The notes beneath the pieces are model-generated. The model ran no database searches. It saw only the letters and a list, made by a program, of their open reading frames with translations, and had not been told where the DNA came from. Shown piece by piece: positions 7,442 to 11,978 of a stretch of DNA of 11,978 bases. A program made the position numbers and the translations under genes. Location: positions 1 to 11,978 of the forward strand of contig CAAFWE010000066.1 of assembly GCA_900766655.1 (NCBI GenBank), read 5' to 3'. Each line of letters starts with the position of its first letter. Position 1 is the first letter of the stretch. This DNA is from an uncultured Alistipes sp. (GTDB lineage: Bacteria; Bacteroidota; Bacteroidia; Bacteroidales; Rikenellaceae).

Positions 7442-9085
7442 ATGAAGAGAATATTTCTTGCATTGGCTCTCATCGCAGGCACAGCATCGGCTCTTGCCTG
7501 CACAAATTTCATAGTCACAAAAGGAGCTTCGACAGATGGCTCGGTTATGGTAACCTATGCTGCCGACTCGCATCAGCTCTATGGAGCTCTCTACAAGCAC
7601 AACGGAGGCAAGCAGAAGGCCAAGATGCTCGCAGTAAATGAGTGGGACACAGGTCGTTACCTCGGTCTCATCGAGCAGATTCCAGTAACTTACTCGACCG
7701 TAGGTAATATGAACGAGCACTCGCTTGTCATCACCGAGACCACCTATGGAGGTCGCCACGAATTGGAGGACAAGAACGGTATAATGGACTATGGCTCGTT
7801 GATTTACATCGCTCTGCAGCGTGCCAAGACCGCTCGCGAGGCTATTGCTGTAATCGTCGAGTTGGCAAACAAGTATGGCTACGCATCGTCGGGCGAGTCG
7901 TTCTCGATCATCGACAAGAACGAGGCGTGGATTATGGAGTTGATTGGCAAGGGCTCGAAGCTCGATGCACAAGGCAACAACCTTCGCAAGGGTATCGTAT
8001 GGGTTGCTCGTCGTATTCCTGACGGATATGTATCGGGCCACGCAAACCAGGCTCGCATCACAACATTCCCTCTTAATGACAAGGAGAACTGCCTCTATGC
8101 TTCGGATATCATCTCGTTTGCACGCGAGATGGGTTACTTCAATGGCAAGGACGAGGAGTTCTCGTTCTGCGACGCATATGCTCCGCTCGACTTTGGTGGA
8201 TTGCGTGGTTGCGAGGCTCGTGTTTGGGCATTCTTCCGCACCGTAGCCGAGGGTATGGACAAGTATACCGACTATGCTATGGGACACAACCCAGCGAATC
8301 GTATGCCTTTGTGGGTGAAGCCCACCAAGAAGGTATCGCCAAAGCAGCTCTTCGACGCTATGCGTGACCACTACGAGGGTACACCTATGGATATGACAAC
8401 CGATATCGGTGCTGGTGGCAATGAGTGCCCATACCGTTGGCGTCCGATGTACTTCAAGGTCGATGGCGTAGAGTATTGCAACGAGCGTGCTACCGCTACT
8501 CAGCAGACTGGTTTCTGGCTCTGCGGACAGGCTCGCGAGGGCAAGACAGGCATTCTTTGGTTTGGTACAGACGATGCCGCTACATCGCCTCTTACACCAA
8601 TCTACTGCAACACCACCGAGGTGCCTTGGTGCCTTTCGGAGGAGAATGGTTCGATGTTGCACTACTCACCAACTTCGATGTTCTGGGTAACAAACCGCAT
8701 TGCAAACTTCGCTTACTTGCGCTACAATGTTATAGGTAAGCGTGTGCGCGAGGAGCTCGACAAGTGGGAGAACGAAAAGTTGGCCGAGGTGGCAAAGGTG
8801 GATGCCAAGGTAGCATCGCTCTCGCCAAAGAAGGCGCAAAAATTGCTTACTACCTATTCGACAGTAACAGCACAGAACTTGTTCGAGAAGTGGGATTCAC
8901 TCGATAAGTACTTGCTCATCAAGTACATCGATGGAAACACCAAGGCCGAGAACGAGAAGGGATTCATCGACAATGGCAATGGCAAGAACATTCCAGATAA
9001 GATCGAGCAGTCGGGCTACTCGGAGAAGTGGAAGCGTGCTGTAGCCAATGACAATGGCGAGGTATTGAAGGTTGTAAACTTCTAA
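7442..9085 (+). CDS. Exported C69-family dipeptidase (PepD-type)
   Basis: C69 peptidases are N-terminal-nucleophile hydrolases that split dipeptides or short peptides using a cysteine exposed as the first mature residue. Here a hydrophobic signal peptide ends ALA, and C20 follows in CTNFIVTKGASTDGS, so export processing would itself expose the nucleophile. GNMNEHSLVITETTYGG, GESFSIIDKNEAWIMEL and a late WDSLDKYLLIKYIDGN match the family. The 547 residues exceed Lactobacillus PepD (about 470) but suit Bacteroidetes members. The residues before C20 are not a good lipobox, since the -3 position is alanine, although lipidation cannot be ruled out; it would block the catalytic amine. It follows the S1/P1 pair after 19 bases and is four bases from lpdA. 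A role in peptide scavenging is inference. Confidence 0.92.
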   Translation: MKRIFLALALIAGTASALACTNFIVTKGASTDGSVMVTYAADSHQLYGALYKHNGGKQKAKMLAVNEWDTGRYLGLIEQIPVTYSTVGNMNEHSLVITETTYGGRHELEDKNGIMDYGSLIYIALQRAKTAREAIAVIVELANKYGYASSGESFSIIDKNEAWIMELIGKGSKLDAQGNNLRKGIVWVARRIPDGYVSGHANQARITTFPLNDKENCLYASDIISFAREMGYFNGKDEEFSFCDAYAPLDFGGLRGCEARVWAFFRTVAEGMDKYTDYAMGHNPANRMPLWVKPTKKVSPKQLFDAMRDHYEGTPMDMTTDIGAGGNECPYRWRPMYFKVDGVEYCNERATATQQTGFWLCGQAREGKTGILWFGTDDAATSPLTPIYCNTTEVPWCLSEENGSMLHYSPTSMFWVTNRIANFAYLRYNVIGKRVREELDKWENEKLAEVAKVDAKVASLSPKKAQKLLTTYSTVTAQNLFEKWDSLDKYLLIKYIDGNTKAENEKGFIDNGNGKNIPDKIEQSGYSEKWKRAVANDNGEVLKVVNF

Positions 9086-9089
9086 GAAT

Positions 9090-10451
9090 ATGTACGATTT
9101 GATAGTTATCGGTGGCGGTCCCGCAGGATATGTGGGAGCCATTCGCGCAGCCGAGTTGGGCGCAAAGGTCGCCCTCGTAGAGCGTGCAGAGTTGGGTGGA
9201 ACTTGCCTCAATTGGGGCTGTATACCTACGAAGGCACTGCTCAAAAGTGCTCAGGTATACCACTACTGCAAGAGTGCAAAGAGCTATGGCGTAGCTATTG
9301 AGGGTGAGGTCAATCCCGATTTGAAGGCTATGGTGGCTCGTTCTCGTCAGGTGGCACAGACCACAGGCCGAGGTGTTGAGATGTTGCTCAAACGCAGTGG
9401 AGTAGAGGTAATTACAGGCTCTGCAGAGTTGCTTTCGGCAAACGAAGTGAAGGTTGGAGATGCGACATATGAGGCTAAAAACATCCTCCTTGCTACGGGC
9501 GCATCACCACGCGAAGTACCTTCGATTCCTATCGACCATCAGTTCGTTCTCTCATCGCGCGATGCACTCGTTTTGGAGGAGTTGCCCGAGACTATGGTTG
9601 TTGTCGGCTCGGGTGCTATCGGAAGCGAATTTGCCTTCCTCTACGCCTCGTTGGGCGTGAAGGTGACCGTCGTGGAGTATATGCTGCAGTTTATGCCATT
9701 GCTCGATGCCGAAGTATCAGCTGCAGCAGAGCGAGCCTTCCGTCGTCAGCGCATCACCATAATGACCGACACCGCAGTCAAAGGTGTCGCAATCGAGGAT
9801 AACAAGTGCATCGTAGAGGTCGAGCAGAAGGGTATAGCCAAGCAGATTGTGGCCGACAAGGTGCTCTCTGCTGTAGGTATCAAATCTAATATCGAAGGAC
9901 TCGGATTGGACAAGTTGGGCATCACCATTGAGCGTGATAAGATTGTGGTTGACAGCAACTTCCGCACATCAGCGCCGAGCATCTACGCAGTAGGCGACAT
10001 CATCGCAACACCAGCTCTTGCGCACATCGCGTCGGCCGAGGCAATCAACTGCGTCGAGCGCATCTTTGGCGTAGAAACAACCGATATCGACTACTCGCTA
10101 ACCCCAGCTTGCATATTTACTACGCCAGAAATTGCATCGGTGGGACTCACCGAGGAGTTGGCGCAGAAGCAAGGCATTGAGTACAAGGTAGCACGCTACA
10201 ACTTCGCATCGTCGGGTAAGGCGGCAGCTGCAGGTGACCGCGATGGCTTCATCAAGCTCTTGTTCGACAAAGAGGAGAAGTTGATTGGCGCACACATCAT
10301 CGGTGCCAATGTTGTGGAGATGCTTGGCGAGCCTTCCGTCGCTATGGCAATGGGTGCAACTGCCAAAGATTTGGCACGTACAATCCACGCCCATCCGTCG
10401 CTCTACGAGGGATTGTACGAGGCTGCCAAAAGCCTTGAGAATGAGAAATAA
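9090..10451 (+). CDS. lpdA: Dihydrolipoyl dehydrogenase (E3)
   Basis: This FAD enzyme reoxidises protein-bound dihydrolipoamide with NAD+, serving 2-oxo acid dehydrogenase complexes or the glycine cleavage system in the cytoplasm. The 453-residue product has an FAD-binding GGGPAG (8-13), the redox disulfide C39/C44 in GGTCLNWGCIPTK, an NAD-binding GSGAIGSE (173-180), and TSAPSIYAVGD as the second FAD motif. H435 and E440 in HAHPSLYE form the catalytic pair. These residues separate it from mercuric reductase and glutathione reductase. The ATG lies four bases after the C69 stop, which looks accidental in function but implies co-transcription. No lipoylated partner protein (E2 or GcvH) is in the window, so the complex it serves cannot be named. 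Confidence 0.95.
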   Translation: MYDLIVIGGGPAGYVGAIRAAELGAKVALVERAELGGTCLNWGCIPTKALLKSAQVYHYCKSAKSYGVAIEGEVNPDLKAMVARSRQVAQTTGRGVEMLLKRSGVEVITGSAELLSANEVKVGDATYEAKNILLATGASPREVPSIPIDHQFVLSSRDALVLEELPETMVVVGSGAIGSEFAFLYASLGVKVTVVEYMLQFMPLLDAEVSAAAERAFRRQRITIMTDTAVKGVAIEDNKCIVEVEQKGIAKQIVADKVLSAVGIKSNIEGLGLDKLGITIERDKIVVDSNFRTSAPSIYAVGDIIATPALAHIASAEAINCVERIFGVETTDIDYSLTPACIFTTPEIASVGLTEELAQKQGIEYKVARYNFASSGKAAAAGDRDGFIKLLFDKEEKLIGAHIIGANVVEMLGEPSVAMAMGATAKDLARTIHAHPSLYEGLYEAAKSLENEK

Positions 10452-10466
10452 AAACACTTTTATATA

Positions 10467-11210
10467 ATGCGTTACTTTATAGAGTTGCAATACGATGGCA
10501 CAGCCTATTGCGGATGGCAGCGTCAACCCTCTCAACCCACCGTTCAAGGTGCCATAGAGGAGGCTTTGACAAAGCTACTGCGTCGCCCAACCGAGATTGT
10601 TGGCGCGGGCCGCACCGACACTGGCGTGAATGCCTCGTTCTACATCGCCCATTTCGATAGCGAGGTGCCTATCGAGTGCAACCATATTGCCTACAAGCTC
10701 AACGCAATATTGGGCCACGACATCGCCATCAAGCGCATCTATCAGGTAGCAGACGATTTGCACGCTCGATTCGACGCGGTGGAGCGAGAGTACACCTACT
10801 TTCTCTCGCCCGTAAAATCGCCATTTCGACGCCATTCAGCGTGGATTTACTACATTCCGCTCGATATAACGAGGATGAACGAGGCAGCGAAGACACTCCT
10901 CGAGACCGAGGATTTCACAACATTCGCCAAACTCAACTCGAACAACAAGACCAATATATGCCATGTCACACACGCCAAGTGGGAGACGGAAAGTGATGGT
11001 ACTCTGCGATTTACCATTCGAGCCGACCGCTTCCTACGCAATATGGTACGCGCCATTGTGGGCACACTCGTCGATGTAGGTAGAGGGCGTTACACCGTCG
11101 AGCAATTCCGCGAGATAGTCGATTCGCGCGACCTATCTCGAGCGAGTAGTGGAGCAGCTCCACAAGGGTTATTTCTCAGCAATGTGAAGTATAAAGGGCA
11201 AATGCAATAG
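10467..11210 (+). CDS. truA: tRNA pseudouridine(38-40) synthase TruA
   Basis: TruA converts uridines 38-40 of the tRNA anticodon arm to pseudouridine. The 247-residue product has normal length. YDGTAYCGWQRQP (9-21) is the N-terminal signature. D51 in GAGRTDTGVNAS is the catalytic aspartate; the family consensus after it is usually GVHA, and here the histidine is asparagine. REYTYFL holds the active-site tyrosine, and RFLRNMVRAIVGTLVDVGRG is the second strong block. The ATG is 15 bases after lpdA, behind an AT-rich leader without a Shine-Dalgarno. The TAG stop at 11208-11210 lies within the hairpin of a terminator, so the transcript ends almost at the stop codon. Assignment is secure. Confidence 0.96.
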   Translation: MRYFIELQYDGTAYCGWQRQPSQPTVQGAIEEALTKLLRRPTEIVGAGRTDTGVNASFYIAHFDSEVPIECNHIAYKLNAILGHDIAIKRIYQVADDLHARFDAVEREYTYFLSPVKSPFRRHSAWIYYIPLDITRMNEAAKTLLETEDFTTFAKLNSNNKTNICHVTHAKWETESDGTLRFTIRADRFLRNMVRAIVGTLVDVGRGRYTVEQFREIVDSRDLSRASSGAAPQGLFLSNVKYKGQMQ

Positions 11211-11228
11211 CATTTGTCTTTTATTTTT
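11196..11228 (+). terminator. Rho-independent terminator overlapping the truA stop codon
   Basis: CAAATGC at 11199-11205 pairs perfectly with GCATTTG at 11210-11216 around an AATA loop. G·T, G-C and G·T pairs (11196-11198 with 11217-11219) extend the stem to about ten pairs. A T-rich tract, TCTTTTATTTTT, follows at 11217-11228. The truA stop codon TAG (11208-11210) sits across the loop and the first base of the 3' arm. This is the only convincing terminator in the window and it marks the end of the truA transcript. Confidence 0.75.
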
Positions 11229-11241
11229 GCAATAAAATAGT

Positions 11242-11249
11242 TATCTTTG
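11242..11249 (+). promoter_or_regulatory. Bacteroidetes-type -7 promoter element upstream of dapB
   Basis: TATCTTTG matches the Bacteroidetes sigma-ABfr -7 consensus TAnnTTTG in all fixed positions and lies 28 bases before the dapB ATG. A -33 TTTG at the usual distance of about 19-21 bases is not present. The nearest copies are at 11213-11216 (25 bases away, in the terminator arm) and 11226-11229 (12 bases away). The location just after a terminator supports a real promoter, but the -33 part is weak. Confidence 0.65.
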
Positions 11250-11277
11250 CGAGTTAAACTTTTTAAACCGAAGAATT

Positions 11278-11965
11278 ATGAAGGTAGCAATTATTGGATA
11301 TGGTAAAATGGGACACGAAATCGAGCAGGTATTGCTCCAGCGTGGCCACACCGTAGAACTCATTATAGATCAGCATAATACCAACGATCTCTGCGCAGAG
11401 AAATTAGCTAATATCGATGTCGCAATCGAGTTCACAACGCCAGACACCGCCTACTCTAATGTACGCACCTGTATCGAGTGTGGCACTCCGGTAGTGAGCG
11501 GAACAACGGGTTGGAACGACAAACTCGTCGAGTTGCAGCAACTGTGTCGCGAGAAGGATTCGACAATGATTTGGTCGTCGAACTACTCGTTGGGCGTAAA
11601 CATCACCTTCCGTCTCAACCGCTTCTTGGCCGAGTTGATGAATCGCTTCGATGGCTACAACATCGCTATCGAGGAGATACACCACACACAGAAGAAGGAT
11701 GCACCGAGCGGAACAGCCATTTCGCTTGCCAACGACATTCTCGATCGTGTAGAGCGCAAGGAGAAGTGGGTTAACGAGCCTACAACCGAGGCTGACGCTA
11801 TCGAAATCACCTCTTTGCGTGAGGGCACCGTACCAGGCACTCATACGGTCACCTATCAGTCGGAGGACGACAAGATAGAGATCAAGCACACGCTCTTCTC
11901 GCGTCGAGCATTGGCTCTCGGTGCGGTAGTTGCAGCTGAGTTTATTGCACCACGCAAGGGCGTAT
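11278..11965 (+). CDS. dapB: 4-hydroxy-tetrahydrodipicolinate reductase, 3'-truncated by the insert boundary
   Basis: DapB reduces the product of DapA with NAD(P)H on the way to meso-diaminopimelate and lysine, and so feeds peptidoglycan synthesis. The 229 readable residues show GYGKMG (7-12) for the nucleotide, EFTTP (51-55), SGTTGW (74-79), SSNYSLGVN (100-108) and the catalytic block EEIHHTQKKDAPSGTA with H135 and K139. GTHTVTYQSEDD and the FSRRALALGA helix follow. The protein appears to stop after RKGV, but the A and G of that TAG are the first bases of the Illumina adapter; only the T at 11965 is genomic. The real gene must continue, probably with a TAT or TAC tyrosine codon and some 10-20 more residues. 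The gene has its own promoter element and begins a new transcription unit. Confidence 0.95.
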
Positions 11966-11978
11966 AGATCGGAAGAGC
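11966..11978 (+). other. Illumina adapter core (not genomic)
   Basis: The last 13 bases, AGATCGGAAGAGC, are the common start of Illumina TruSeq adapters and the exact reverse complement of bases 8-20. They should be removed. They create a false stop codon for dapB, with the T at 11965 as its first base. The first A could also come from the A-tailing step of library construction. Confidence 0.97.

Noticed and set aside
7484..7501. A lipoprotein lipobox in the C69 dipeptidase.
   Set aside because: The -3 residue is alanine, not leucine/valine/isoleucine, and the cysteine is the expected catalytic nucleophile; kept only as an alternative.
7427..8662. A 411-codon open frame on the minus strand opposite the C69 dipeptidase.
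   Set aside because: It lies inside a well-supported gene, its translation resembles no family I know, and long antisense frames arise easily from this codon usage.
1..11978. A 13-base perfect terminal inverted repeat (8-20 against 11966-11978), which could suggest an insertion element.
   Set aside because: Both copies are Illumina adapter sequence; no transposase or target duplication is present.

Overview
The window is one complete sequenced molecule. It begins with the last 20 bases of the Illumina TruSeq adapter (1-20) and ends with the 13-base Illumina adapter core (11966-11978). About 11.95 kb of insert lies between, cut inside a gene at each end. Adapters on both ends of a roughly 10-12 kb fragment fit an amplified long-fragment (synthetic long-read) metagenomic library; that is inference. 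The insert looks like a chromosome piece from a Bacteroidales bacterium, possibly near Alistipes/Rikenellaceae. The order rests on protein style, the gmk-nadD neighbourhood, the lack of Shine-Dalgarno sequences and a TAnnTTTG promoter element; the family is a guess.

All thirteen genes lie on the plus strand, tightly packed. Region 1 (21-4313) holds housekeeping and cell-wall genes: guanylate kinase (5' end missing), NadD, D-Ala-D-Ala ligase, a 12-cysteine DUF3109/YkgJ-type protein, an exported M23 peptidase with a C-terminal LysM domain, and a YggS-type PLP protein. Region 2 (4334-9085) is four exported hydrolases in a row: a GH30 glycosidase, two S1/P1-type nuclease homologues in tandem, and a C69 dipeptidase. 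Region 3 (9090-11210) holds dihydrolipoyl dehydrogenase and TruA. A rho-independent terminator folds through the truA stop codon, and a promoter element then leads into dapB, which runs off the end of the insert.

Gaps between the first twelve genes are 2-33 bases and hold no terminator or convincing promoter that I could see, so they may be one long transcription unit or several joined by read-through. Themes that recur are murein building and remodelling (Ddl, M23-LysM, DapB) and breakdown of nucleic acid, glycan and peptide outside the cytoplasm (region 2). I found no mobile element, CRISPR array, RNA gene, defence system or clearly new multi-gene system. The points most worth a second look are the dapB stop codon made by adapter sequence, the second S1/P1 paralogue with altered metal-site residues, the run of exported hydrolases, and strong enrichment of TCGA with depletion of GATC.
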